A program made the position numbers and the translations under genes. From positions 1-36,838 of the forward strand of contig DCUZ01000055.1 of assembly GCA_002327305.1 (NCBI GenBank): DNA of 36,838 nt, in the 5' to 3' direction. Position 1 is the stretch's first letter. Each line of letters begins with the position of its first letter. The DNA comes from Holophagales bacterium UBA2201. GTDB taxonomy: Bacteria > Acidobacteriota > Thermoanaerobaculia > UBA2201. The notes beneath the pieces were generated by a model. It was not told where the DNA came from. It saw only the letters and a list, made by a program, of their open reading frames with translations, and did not search any database. Below, piece by piece: positions 18,570 to 26,603 of this stretch.

Positions 18570-20015
18570 TCACGAGGATCCACGCTCCGCCTCGCGGGCG
18601 ATGGCGTTGAGCATGCCGGCGAAGATGATCTGGTGGGCCGGATAGAGGGCGGCCCAGTAGAATTGGCCGGCCAGACCCAGCGGGTCGAAGACGGCAGTTT
18701 GCCGCAGGCGGCAGTGGTCGTCTTCGGGGACGATCTCGAACTCCAGCCAGGCCCGTCCCGGCAGGCGCATCTCCGCCTTCAGGCGCAGGCGGCGGTCGGG
18801 CTCGATGGCCTCCACCCGCCAGCAGTCCACCACATCCCCCGGCAGGAGCCGCTCGGGATCGCGCCGGCCCCGCCGCATCCCCACCCCCCCGGCCAGCAGG
18901 TCGGCCCAGCCCCGGAGGGTCCACAGGGCATTGGCGTAGTACCAACCCCGGCGCCCGCCGATCCGGCGGATGGGGGCGAAGGCGGCGTGAGCGGGCGCCG
19001 ACACCACTTTTTCCCGGTGGTCGGCCAGGCGGGTCCCGAACCGGACCCCCGCCCAGCTTCGAAGTCCTCCCCCCGACGCCAGAGAGTCGGACCAGCGGGT
19101 CGCGGCGAACCGCCGCTCCTCCTCCTCCATGGCCGCGGCGAGGGCCTCCTCCATCCCCATCGGGCGGATGGCGGGGAACAACTCCCGCGCCGACGGATCG
19201 TTCACCACGCTGGCGTACCGGATGCTTTCAATGAGATGGCGGCCCACCCGGGCGAAGAGGGGGGTGACCAGCCCCAGCCACAGGGCCGAGAGGCCGGGGG
19301 TGAGGACCGGGACGGAGACCATCCACCGGCGCAGGCCGCGGCGGCGGGCGTAGGCCTCCATGAGACCACGGTAGGAGGTGACGCTCGTCCCGCCGATCTC
19401 CACCACCCGGCTCTCCGGAAGGGGGAGGTTCGGGGCCGCCGCCAGATATTCCACCACGTCCGTGATGGAGATGGGCTGGGCCGGGACGGAGACCCACCGA
19501 GGGGTGATCATCACCGGAAGGCGTTCCACGAGGGCACGGATCATCTCGAACGACAGACTGCCGGCCCCGATGACGATGGAGGCCCGGAACTCCAGCACCG
19601 GGACCCCCGTTGATCGCAGCACATCGCCCACATCGCGGCGGCTCCGCATGTGGGGTGAGAGGATTTTGCCCGGGGGGGCGAGGCCGCCGAGATAGACGAT
19701 GCGCTCCACGCCGGCTTCCTGCGCGGCCCGGGCGAAGTGTTCCGCGGTCTGGCGCTCCGCCGCCTCGAAATTCTCTTTTTCGGAGAGGGAGTGGACGAGG
19801 TAATAGGCCGTTCTGCACTTTCGCATGGCCTCAGCCAGCCCTTCCGGAGCGAGGAGGTCGCCCGGGATGATTTCCGTGGAAGGGGAAACGCGCCCCCGCA
19901 GATGCTCAGGGCGGCGGGCAAGGCACAGCACCCGGAGCCCCAGTTCCTCCAGTGCCTTGACCAGCCGCCCCCCCACATAACCGGTGGCGCCGGTGACGAA
20001 CAGCGGTGCGGTCAT
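18570..20015 (-). CDS. NAD(P)-binding epimerase-like protein with C-terminal DUF2867
   Basis: 481 residues. The N-terminal Rossmann motif is VTGATGYVGGRLVKALEELG (atypical SDR / NmrA-like), and YYLVHSLSEKENFEAAER is conserved in this subgroup. The C-terminal domain (about 320-475: GWYYANALWTLRGWADLLAGG, then LPGDVVDCWRVE) matches DUF2867. The substrate is unknown. It shares an ATGA overlap with the upstream photolyase gene, so both are co-transcribed. Confidence 0.9.
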   Translation of the reverse strand: MTAPLFVTGATGYVGGRLVKALEELGLRVLCLARRPEHLRGRVSPSTEIIPGDLLAPEGLAEAMRKCRTAYYLVHSLSEKENFEAAERQTAEHFARAAQEAGVERIVYLGGLAPPGKILSPHMRSRRDVGDVLRSTGVPVLEFRASIVIGAGSLSFEMIRALVERLPVMITPRWVSVPAQPISITDVVEYLAAAPNLPLPESRVVEIGGTSVTSYRGLMEAYARRRGLRRWMVSVPVLTPGLSALWLGLVTPLFARVGRHLIESIRYASVVNDPSARELFPAIRPMGMEEALAAAMEEEERRFAATRWSDSLASGGGLRSWAGVRFGTRLADHREKVVSAPAHAAFAPIRRIGGRRGWYYANALWTLRGWADLLAGGVGMRRGRRDPERLLPGDVVDCWRVEAIEPDRRLRLKAEMRLPGRAWLEFEIVPEDDHCRLRQTAVFDPLGLAGQFYWAALYPAHQIIFAGMLNAIAREAERGSS

Positions 20016-21439
20016 CGAATGCTCCGGTGGGCGGCCAGGGCCCGTTCCCGGGCCTCGGCGTGGTCCACGATGGGACGGGGGTAGGTCCGCCCGGGCTCAA
20101 CGCCGGCCCGCTCCAGGACCTCCCGCGGGGCCTTCCACGGCTGGAAGAGCCAGGGCGCGGGGACCCGGCCCAATTCGGGGACCCACCGGCGGATGTAGGC
20201 GCCGTCGGGGTCGAACTTCGCCGCCTGCAGGGCGGGGTTGAAGATCCGGAAGTAGGGGGCGGCGTCGGCCCCGCACCCGGCGGTCCACTGCCAGCCGAAA
20301 GCGTTGTTCGCCAGGTCCGCGTCCACGAGGGTGTCCCAGAACCACCGCTCCCCCTCCCGCCACGGCAGGAGGAGGTGCTTGGTCAAAAACGACGCGGCCA
20401 CCATCCGGACGCGGTTGTGCATCCAGCCGGTGGCCCGCAACTCCCGCATCCCGGCGTCCACCAGAGGGTACCCCGTGCGGCCGCGCCGCCAGGCCTCCAT
20501 TCCCTTCCGGTCATCCAACCAGGGGAACCGGGCGAACTCCGCGCGGAGGGGTTCCACCGGGAAGAGCGGGAAATGGGCCAGCAGGTGGTGGGCGAACTCC
20601 CGCCAGACGATCTGTCTCTGCCAGGCCTCGGCGCCCCGGCGGCTCTCGGCGGCGGCCCAGGCCTGCCGGGGGCTCAACTCCCCGAAATGGAGGTGGGGCG
20701 AAAGGCGTGAGGTCCCCTCGCCGCCGGGGCGGTCGCGTCCGGCGCCGTACTCCTCCAGCGCCCCGCCGAGGAACCGTTCGAGCGCCGCATGGGCCCCGGT
20801 CTCCCCGGGCGCCCACCGCCCCTCCATTCCTGCACCCAACGGGCGACCGGGACCCAGGGCCGGCTCGTCCAGATCCAGCGACTTGGGCGACCTCGACGGG
20901 AACCCGATCCCTTGGGGCGCGGCCAGGGGGCGCACCGATTTCATTCGGGACAGGCAGGCGTTCCAAAACGGGGTGAACACCTGGAACGGCCTCCCCTCCT
21001 TCGTCCGCACCTCTCCGGGGTCCAGCAGGAGGGAGCCGTTGAATCCGTGGACCTCCATCCCGAGGGCGGCGCAGGCGGCCGTCACGGCCTCCTCCTGGCG
21101 GGCCAGGGCCGGCTCCACGCGCCGATTGTAATAAACGGCGGACGCCCCCGTCGTGCGGGCCAACTCCGCCAGCGCCCCGGCCGAGGGGCCCCGCATCCAG
21201 ACCAAGCGGCCCCCGAGTTCCCCCAGGGAGGCGTCGAGGGCGGCGAGGGAGCGCTTGAGCCACCAGAGCGAGGCGCCCCCCGCCCTCCATTCCCCCTCCT
21301 CCTCCGGGGACCAGATAAAGACCGGGACCACAGGGCGCCCGGAGGCCGCCGCGGCGGAGAGGGCGGGATTGTCCCCCAGGCGCAGGTCGAGGCGGAACCA
21401 GACCAGGACCGGGGCGGGGTGGGGCGCCTTCCCGTTCAA
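20012..21439 (-). CDS. phrB: Deoxyribodipyrimidine photolyase / cryptochrome family
   Basis: 475 residues. Photolyases use FADH and blue light to split cyclobutane pyrimidine dimers. Seen: N-terminal antenna domain (VLVWFRLDLRLGDNPAL), FAD-binding domain with GGEGTSRLSPHLHFGELSP, WRREFAHH-like WREFAHHLL, and RMVAASFLTKHLLLPWREGERWF, WQWTAGCGADAAPYFRIFNP. Start is TTG at 21439 with GGAG upstream; the nearby ATG is out of frame. Divergent from the CDF transporter and first in a two-gene unit with the epimerase. Confidence 0.95.
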   Translation of the reverse strand: MNGKAPHPAPVLVWFRLDLRLGDNPALSAAAASGRPVVPVFIWSPEEEGEWRAGGASLWWLKRSLAALDASLGELGGRLVWMRGPSAGALAELARTTGASAVYYNRRVEPALARQEEAVTAACAALGMEVHGFNGSLLLDPGEVRTKEGRPFQVFTPFWNACLSRMKSVRPLAAPQGIGFPSRSPKSLDLDEPALGPGRPLGAGMEGRWAPGETGAHAALERFLGGALEEYGAGRDRPGGEGTSRLSPHLHFGELSPRQAWAAAESRRGAEAWQRQIVWREFAHHLLAHFPLFPVEPLRAEFARFPWLDDRKGMEAWRRGRTGYPLVDAGMRELRATGWMHNRVRMVAASFLTKHLLLPWREGERWFWDTLVDADLANNAFGWQWTAGCGADAAPYFRIFNPALQAAKFDPDGAYIRRWVPELGRVPAPWLFQPWKAPREVLERAGVEPGRTYPRPIVDHAEARERALAAHRSIR

Positions 21440-21458
21440 GAATGCTCCATGCGGCCCA

Positions 21459-21485
21459 ATTCTAACAGATGCAATCTGCTATGAT
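21459..21485. promoter_or_regulatory. Back-to-back extended -10 boxes, photolyase (minus) and CDF (plus)
   Basis: Minus strand TGTTAGAAT (21459-21467) faces the photolyase; plus strand TGCTATGAT (21477-21485) ends 6 nt before the CDF ATG, again implying a leaderless mRNA. The two boxes are only 9 nt apart, so the polymerases must exclude each other. Confidence 0.55.
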
Positions 21486-21491
21486 GATTCC

Positions 21492-22901
21492 ATGCAGGGT
21501 TTCGACCCCGCCGCGGATACCCGGTCGAAGATCCGCGTGGCCCGCGCCTCGGTGGCGGCCGCGGTCTTCCTGACGGGCGCCAAATTGGCGGTGGGGCTCT
21601 GGACCGGGTCCCTCGGCGTCCTGGCCGAAGCGCTCCACTCTGGGCTGGACCTCGTGGCCGCCCTCATGACCTGGTTCGCCGTTTCGCGGTCGGACCGGCC
21701 CGCCGACGCCGACCACCCCTACGGCCACCACAAGTTCGACAACCTCGCCGCCCTTTTTGAGACCCTCCTCCTCCTCCTCGCCTGCGCCTGGATCATCCAC
21801 GAGGCGGTCCAGCGCCTCTTTTTCAAGGTGGTGGAGGTGGAGGCGAGCGCCGCCGCGTTCGCCGTCATCCTGCTGGCCATCGGCGTGGATTACACGCGGG
21901 CCCGGGCCCTCTCCCGCGTGGCCCGCCGGACCGGGAGCGCCGCCCTTGAGGCCGACGCCCTCCATTTTTCCAGCGATATCGCCTCTTCGGTGGTGGTCCT
22001 GGCCGGCCTGCTGTTCACCCGCCTCGGTTATCCCCAGGCGGACGCCCTCGGCTCGATCGGGGTGGCCGCCATCGTCATCTGGATCAGTTACAAGTTGGGG
22101 AAAAAGGCCGTCGGGGTCCTCGTGGACAAGGTGCCGCCGGGCCACCTGGGGAGGGTGACCGATGCGGCCCGGGGCGTGGAGGGGGTGCGCTCGGTCTTCG
22201 ATGTGCGGGTGCGCAACGCCGGGTCCAGGCATTTCGTGGACCTGAAGGTCAGGCAGGACCCCGCGGCGTCCCTGGTCGAGGCGCACGCCATCACGGAAGC
22301 GGTGGAGAGGGCCGTGAGCATGCTGTTCAAGGACGCCGATGTGGTCGTGCACGCCGAGCCCGACGGGGAGGCGTCCGCCGGCCTCCATGAGACGCTCATC
22401 GCGGAGGGGAGGAAACGGGGGGTGTCGGTCCATTCCGCGCGGCTCTTCGCCACCGGGGAGGGGCTCCACCTGGAGATGCACCTGGAATGGGCGCGGGAGA
22501 TCACCCTCGGGGAGGCCCACCGGGAGGCCTCCGCCCTCGAGGAGGCCCTCAAGCGCGCCTTTCCCGACCTGGTCCGGGTGCGCAGCCACCTGGAGGCCTG
22601 CGGCTCCGAGCGCCCCTCCGGGTGGTGGGAGGGGGCGGAGACCCACGCCGACCTGGTCCGTCGCGTCCGCGATCAGGCCCTGGCCGTGGAGGGGGTTTCC
22701 GAGGTCGCGGAGGTGCAGGTGCGGGCCTCGGGGGAGCGCCTGGCCGTGGGGCTTACCTGCCGGATGGACGGCGGCCTCTCCCTCGCCGAGGCGCACCGCC
22801 TCGCCACGCGCGTGGAGCAGGGGACCTATGCCCTCACCCCGCGCATCGCCTCGGTGGCCGTCCACACGGAGCCGATGGGACCGGCCCCGTCCGAGGCGTG
22901 A
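21492..22901 (+). CDS. Cation diffusion facilitator (Zn/Fe/Mn efflux) with extended cytoplasmic domain
   Basis: 469 residues; a longer upstream frame is noncoding. The transmembrane part has the paired metal sites of CDF proteins: HSGLDLVA in helix 2 and HFSSDIASS in helix 5, with the loop motif DADHPYGHHKFDNLAAL. CDFs exchange cytoplasmic divalent metal for protons. After about residue 210 there are three ferredoxin-like C-terminal repeats (GVRSVFDVRVRNAG, RLFATGEGLHLEMHLEW, GVSEVAEVQVRASG) instead of the usual one, adding about 170 residues. Extra domains may tune metal sensing or dimerisation (inference). Confidence 0.93.
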   Translation: MQGFDPAADTRSKIRVARASVAAAVFLTGAKLAVGLWTGSLGVLAEALHSGLDLVAALMTWFAVSRSDRPADADHPYGHHKFDNLAALFETLLLLLACAWIIHEAVQRLFFKVVEVEASAAAFAVILLAIGVDYTRARALSRVARRTGSAALEADALHFSSDIASSVVVLAGLLFTRLGYPQADALGSIGVAAIVIWISYKLGKKAVGVLVDKVPPGHLGRVTDAARGVEGVRSVFDVRVRNAGSRHFVDLKVRQDPAASLVEAHAITEAVERAVSMLFKDADVVVHAEPDGEASAGLHETLIAEGRKRGVSVHSARLFATGEGLHLEMHLEWAREITLGEAHREASALEEALKRAFPDLVRVRSHLEACGSERPSGWWEGAETHADLVRRVRDQALAVEGVSEVAEVQVRASGERLAVGLTCRMDGGLSLAEAHRLATRVEQGTYALTPRIASVAVHTEPMGPAPSEA

Positions 22902-22911
22902 GGTCCCCGGG

Positions 22912-23127
22912 TCAGTCGGAGGACCGGCGGCGGTCCACCACGGACCGGGCCAGGTATCCGACAACCAATCCGACAATGAGGCTGGCCATGGCCACCGTGG
23001 TGGGGTGCATCTTCACGTACCGTTTCCCCTTCTTGACCAGGCGCTTGGCCTCCTCCAGGTTCAATTTCTCCTTGAACTTCTGCAGGGTGGGGTTCTCGAG
23101 CTCTTGGGGGGTGGCTTCCTTGGTCAT
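22912..23127 (-). CDS. Small single-pass membrane protein (YqjD/ElaB-like)
   Basis: 71 residues from ATG 23127, with AGGAGG 9 nt upstream; a longer frame from 23145 would place that site inside the gene. A charged helical N-half (LQKFKEKLNLEEAKRLVKKG) precedes one C-terminal membrane helix (TTVAMASLIVGLVVGYLARSV) and a basic tail. This layout resembles DUF883/YqjD proteins, which anchor to the inner membrane. Homology is only by layout. Convergent with the CDF gene. Confidence 0.65.
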   Translation of the reverse strand: MTKEATPQELENPTLQKFKEKLNLEEAKRLVKKGKRYVKMHPTTVAMASLIVGLVVGYLARSVVDRRRSSD

Positions 23128-23373
23128 AACCGGGCCTCCTTTCATGGCTTCCTGTTGTGGGCGTTCGCGCGGTGGAGAGGCGGAAACGCCGCGACTGACC
23201 TGAAATCGGATGGGTGAAGCCGGTTTTTCATGTAATGATACGATAACAGGCGGTGACCTCGTTTTATTCTTTGCGGGGGCGCTTGCTTAGGGGCCGGCAG
23301 GGCGGTATCATGGAAGTGTCAGTTCCCGCGGGGGGATGCGCGTCGGAGCGGTCCCCCCGGACCAAGGAGCCCG

Positions 23374-24040
23374 GATGATCGCATTCCTGATCCTCACGAT
23401 CCTCTCTGGCGCCCCCGCGGCGCCCGCGGCTGGCCCCTCCCTCGGGGCCCTGCCCCTTCCCGTCCCCGGTGCCGGCCCGTGGACGGCACCCGTTCCCTCC
23501 CCCGACGGCCGCTGGCTGGCCTACACGCGCGGGGACTACCGCGGCATCCACCTCATGGACCTCACCGACGGGACCACACTCCAACTGAACGACCATCCCG
23601 GAGCGGGGGTCCGGTTCGCCTGGGCCCCCGACTCCTCCGGCCTGGCCTGCCGCAAGCGGATGGGCCCCTCGCGCCTGGCCGTCGTCTTCGTCCGCCTCGA
23701 CGGGACGGAGGAGGTCGCCTCGCCGCTGCTGCCCTCCCTCTCGACCCCCTTCTTCGCGGGGAGCGACCTCGTCTTCTTCCGCTTCGAGGGGGAGCGCCCC
23801 GTGGAGATGCGCCGCGGCCCCGGCGCCCGGGCGGGCACGGTGCCCCTCCCCGCCGCGTCCCCCGACGGGCGGCTGTGGGTGGGCGGCGGCGGACCGGACC
23901 TGCGGGTCCGCAACGACGACCCGCGCGTGTTCTACAACCCCGTCCTCTCGCCGGACACAGGTTGTCCTTGGTGGCATCTATCATCCATAGGCGGGGGGCA
24001 GTCACGGCCCCTTGACCCTCCCGCATTCGAGGGAGTATAG
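23374..24040 (+). pseudogene. TolB-like beta-propeller exported protein, 3' truncated at island edge
   Basis: Starts at ATG 23374 after AAGGAG. The first about 20 residues are a signal peptide (IAFLILTILSGAPAAPAAG). Then come propeller blades typical of PD40/TolB repeats: PSPDGRWLAYTRGD, DLTDGTTLQLND, WAPDSSGLACR and SPDGRLWVGGGG. Homology stops at about 23955 (VLSPDTG), in the middle of a further SPDG blade, and the last 27 residues (CPWWHLSSIGG onward) are unrelated. GC and codon use also change there. The gene was most likely cut by arrival of the restriction-modification island. Confidence 0.65.
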
Positions 24041-24041
24041 T
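24012..24041 (+). promoter_or_regulatory. Sigma-70-type promoter for hsdM
   Basis: TTGACC (24012-24017), 18-nt spacer, TATAGT (24036-24041), followed by GGGGG about 6 nt before the GTG start of hsdM at 24086. Confidence 0.55.
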
Positions 24042-24085
24042 GGCACCGTGCTTTCAGCCCTAACTTATTGGCAAAGGGGGTATTA

Positions 24086-26425
24086 GTGGCCTTAGGCAAC
24101 GACATCGAAAAGAAACTCTGGGAGGCGGCGGACGAGCTGCGGGCCAACAGCAAGCTAAAGGCCAGCGAGTACTCCGCGCCCGTGCTGGGGCTCATCTTCC
24201 TGCGCTACGCAGACTCCAAGTTCGCCGCGGCGGAGGGTGAGCTGGCGAAGAAGGCAACGGGTCGGCGGCAGGTGGGGAAGGCCGACTACCAGGCCCGCGG
24301 CGTCATGTTCCTCCCCGAGAAGGCCCGCTACCAGCGCCTGGTCGCCCTCCCTGAGAGCGCTGATATCGGCAAGGCGATCAACGAGGCCATGAAGGCCGTG
24401 GAGGAGGAGAACGAGGAACTGCGCGGCATCCTGCCCAAGAACTACTCCGCCTTCGACAACGCCCTGCTGGTGTCCCTCCTGCGCAACTTCGCCTCCATCC
24501 CCATGGACATCGAGGGCGACGTCTTCGGCAAGATCTACGAGTACTTCCTGGGCGAGTTCGCCAAGGCCGAGGGCTCCAAGGGCGGGGAGTTCTTCACCCC
24601 CACCTCCCTGGTCAAGCTCATCGTGGAGGTCATCGAGCCCTTCCACGGTCGCATCTGCGACCTTGCCAGCGGCTCCGGCGGCATGTTCGTCCAGAGCGCC
24701 CGGTTCGTCAAAGCCCATGCCGAGCATGGCTCCCTCACCCTGCATCCCTCTCCCACTGGGAGAGGGACCGAGGGTGAGGGTGCGCAGCATAGGAGAGGGA
24801 CCGAGGGTGAGGGTGCGCAGCATGGGAGAGGGGCCAGAGGTGAGGGTGTCGCCATGGGCGACGAGTCCCCCTCGCCCTCTGGGAGAGGGGTTAGGGGTGA
24901 GGGTGCTGAGCTGTCGCCCATGGCGCAGCTCAGCATATTCGGGCAGGAGAAGACGGCCGAGACGGTGCGCCTGTGCAAGATGAACCTGGCCGTCCACGGC
25001 CTCTCCGGCGACATCCGCGAGGGCAACTCCTACTACGAGGACATCCACAAGTCCCCGGGCCGGTTCGACTTCGTCATGGCCAACCCGCCGTTCAACGTCA
25101 ACAAGATAGATAAGGAGCGGCTGAAAAACGACACCGCCCGCTTCCCCTTCGGCATGCCCTCCACCGACAACGGCAACTACCTCTGGATCCAACTCTTCTA
25201 CAGCGCCCTGGGCCCGAAGGGCCGGGCGGGGTTCGTGATGGCCAACTCCGCCGCCGACGCCCGCTCGTCCGAGCAGGAGATCCGCAAACAGCTCATCCAG
25301 GCCCTCGCCGTGGATGTGATGGTGGCCATCGGCCCCAATTTCTTCTATACGGTAACGCTGCCGTGTACTCTGTGGTTTTTGGATAAGGGAAAGGCTACGT
25401 TACCGCCCTCACCCCAACCCTCTCCCAGTGGGAGAGGGAGCAAGGGTGAGGGTATCGAAGATATACCGCCCTCACCCGGCCCTTCGGGCCACCCTCTCCC
25501 AGGGGGAGAGGGTCAAAAGACTGGGCATTATAGAGGCGGATTCGATATCAGCGCTCTGGTGGACAAAGCCCGCGCCTTTCGCAAGAAACAGACCAAAGCA
25601 GAAGAAGTTTTATGGGAGGTTCTTCGGGATCGGCAGTTTTTGAATTTCAAATTCAGGCGTCAACATCAGATTGGACCTTACATCGTAGATTTCCTCTGCA
25701 GTGAAGAGAAGCTCGTGATTGAGATAGATGGCGGCTACCATCGAGATATGGACCGCGTGAAACATGATCAGAAGCGGGATAAATACCTGTCAAGCTCAGG
25801 GTTTCAAGTAGTACGCCTTCAAAATGACCAGGTGCTGGAATCTATCGGGGATGCCCTCGCAGAAATAGTAGATGTTCTTCATCCCTCTCCCGCTGGGAGA
25901 GGGAACAAGGGTGAGGGTGAACAAAAGGGTGCTCGCTACAGCGACACCGTTTTGTTCATAGATGCGCGCCATGTTTTCAGGCAAGTAGATAGGGCGCACC
26001 GGGACTTCGCCCCCATGCAGACCGAGTTCCTGGCCAATATTGCTCGCCTTTACAGAGGTGAGCAACCTTCAGCCGTCTCTTTGGGCCACCCTCTCCCAAT
26101 GGGAGAGGGACGGGGTGAGGGTGCGCAGCGTAGGAGAAGGAAAGAGGATGAGGGTGACTGGGCGTTGAAGAAGTACTTTCCGGATGGCAAATACCGGGAT
26201 GTCCCGGGCCTTTGCAGAGTAGCCACAATCAAGGAAATTGAAGCCCAGTCATGGTCGCTCAACCCCGGCCGGTATGTGGGCGTGGCCGAACGGGAGGACG
26301 ACGGCTTCGATTTCAAGGAGCGCCTGGAGGAGCTGAATGAGGAGCTGGAGGCCCTCAACGCCGAGGCGCATTCCTTGGAGGAAAGAATTGCCGAGAATGT
26401 CACAAAACTGCTGGATGCAGAGTAA
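24086..26425 (+). CDS. hsdM: Type I restriction-modification DNA methyltransferase subunit HsdM with in-frame palindromic elements and a DUF559 nuclease domain
   Basis: 779 residues from GTG 24086 (a TTG lies at 24068); ordinary HsdM has about 500. Conserved parts: N-domain GNDIEKKLWEAADELR, SAM motif DLASGSGGMF (about 192), NPPF (333), then DTVLFIDARHVFRQVDRAHRDF and the final IEAQSWSLNPGRYVGV. These adenine methyltransferase parts are interrupted by three in-frame insertions: about residues 215-276 (compound palindromes), about 438-614 (two palindromes, a DUF559 endonuclease domain, one palindrome) and about 668-693. All fall in loops between conserved blocks, so a working enzyme is conceivable. 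It should pair with HsdS (27922) for specificity and HsdR (33847) for cleavage. Confidence 0.92.
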   Translation: MALGNDIEKKLWEAADELRANSKLKASEYSAPVLGLIFLRYADSKFAAAEGELAKKATGRRQVGKADYQARGVMFLPEKARYQRLVALPESADIGKAINEAMKAVEEENEELRGILPKNYSAFDNALLVSLLRNFASIPMDIEGDVFGKIYEYFLGEFAKAEGSKGGEFFTPTSLVKLIVEVIEPFHGRICDLASGSGGMFVQSARFVKAHAEHGSLTLHPSPTGRGTEGEGAQHRRGTEGEGAQHGRGARGEGVAMGDESPSPSGRGVRGEGAELSPMAQLSIFGQEKTAETVRLCKMNLAVHGLSGDIREGNSYYEDIHKSPGRFDFVMANPPFNVNKIDKERLKNDTARFPFGMPSTDNGNYLWIQLFYSALGPKGRAGFVMANSAADARSSEQEIRKQLIQALAVDVMVAIGPNFFYTVTLPCTLWFLDKGKATLPPSPQPSPSGRGSKGEGIEDIPPSPGPSGHPLPGGEGQKTGHYRGGFDISALVDKARAFRKKQTKAEEVLWEVLRDRQFLNFKFRRQHQIGPYIVDFLCSEEKLVIEIDGGYHRDMDRVKHDQKRDKYLSSSGFQVVRLQNDQVLESIGDALAEIVDVLHPSPAGRGNKGEGEQKGARYSDTVLFIDARHVFRQVDRAHRDFAPMQTEFLANIARLYRGEQPSAVSLGHPLPMGEGRGEGAQRRRRKEDEGDWALKKYFPDGKYRDVPGLCRVATIKEIEAQSWSLNPGRYVGVAEREDDGFDFKERLEELNEELEALNAEAHSLEERIAENVTKLLDAE
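24715..24935. repeat. Palindromic element cluster A in hsdM, bounded by inverted host copies
   Basis: Complete element at 24732-24780 (CCCTCACC, CCCTCTCCCA-C-TGGGAGAGGG, GGTGAGGG), right-half copies at 24791-24813 and 24823-24846, and a second element at 24866-24903. Left edge: host CCATGC (24715-24720), 3-nt loop, inverted copy GCATGG (24724-24729), then the element. Right edge: TGCTGAGCTG (24904-24913) directly after the element is the exact inverse of host CAGCTCAGCA (24926-24935). It splits the loop after SAM motif I and stays in frame. Confidence 0.88.
25398..25926 (+). mobile_element. DUF559-bearing palindromic element inserted in hsdM
   Basis: Order: inverted host copy CGTTACCG (25398-25405; host original CGGTAACG at 25350-25357), palindromes 25406-25452 and 25469-25512, DUF559 domain 25529-25882, palindrome 25883-25917, then inverted host copy GAACAAAA (25919-25926; host original TTTTGTTC at 25950-25957). 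The nuclease part reads YRGGFDISALVDKARAFRKK, then FKFRRQHQIGPYIVDF and LVIEIDGGYH, the DUF559/Vsr-like PD-(D/E)XK signature with the EIDG acidic pair intact. No stop codon occurs, so the nuclease is made as an internal domain of HsdM. Excising it leaves FLDKGK joined to ARYSDTVLFIDARH, as in normal HsdM proteins. Confidence 0.85.
26088..26163. repeat. Palindromic element near hsdM 3' end with inverted host copy
   Basis: Element core 26088-26121 plus a degenerate right half to 26154. Directly after it TGACTGGGC (26155-26163) is the exact inverse of host GCCCAGTCA at 26242-26250. The left arm CCCTCACC is missing, so this copy is truncated on that side. The inserted residues (about 668-693) fall between LYRGEQP and ALKKYFPDGKY. 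Confidence 0.7.
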
Positions 26426-26455
26426 ACTTCGAGTGGCGAATGTCGAATGGCGAAT

Positions 26456-26490
26456 CCCCCTCGCCCCCTGGGAGAGGGATGGGGTGAGGG
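26456..26490. repeat. Palindromic element just downstream of hsdM
   Basis: Copy of the same family, outside the coding frame, in the 178-nt gap between hsdM and higB. It separates the hsdM end from a second hsdM-like 3' end. Confidence 0.75.
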
Positions 26491-26504
26491 TGCGAAGCAT
26501 AGAG

Positions 26505-26546
26505 CAGATCGGCGGAAACGTCGCCAAGCTGCTGAATAATGGATAG
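26505..26546 (+). pseudogene. Second, orphan copy of the hsdM C-terminal end
   Basis: This stretch reads QIGGNVAKLLNNG followed by a stop, closely resembling the real hsdM ending RIAENVTKLLDAE 120 nt upstream. The palindromic element at 26456-26490 lies between the two, suggesting that insertion duplicated or displaced the gene end. Confidence 0.5.
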
Positions 26547-26569
26547 TTGTTCTTCGGAATAGGGTGCGT

Positions 26570-26598
26570 TTGACAAATGTTTACTTATAGGTTAAATT
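26570..26598 (+). promoter_or_regulatory. Consensus promoter for the toxin-antitoxin-chaperone operon
   Basis: TTGACA (26570-26575), exactly 17 nt, TAAATT (26593-26598), only 5 nt before the toxin ATG, so the transcript should be leaderless or nearly so. The surrounding AT-rich sequence contrasts with the GC-rich hsdM. Confidence 0.65.
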
Positions 26599-26603
26599 AG
26601 GAC

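Noticed and set aside
24012..24041. CTCCCGCATTCGAGGGAG as a member of the palindromic element family
   Set aside because: It lacks CCCTCACC/GGTGAGGG arms and the CTCTCCC core; it is better read as part of the hsdM promoter spacer.
25398..25926. DUF559 insertion as an intein with homing endonuclease
   Set aside because: There is no N-terminal Cys/Ser splice block or C-terminal His-Asn motif at the edges; the boundaries are DNA palindromes instead.
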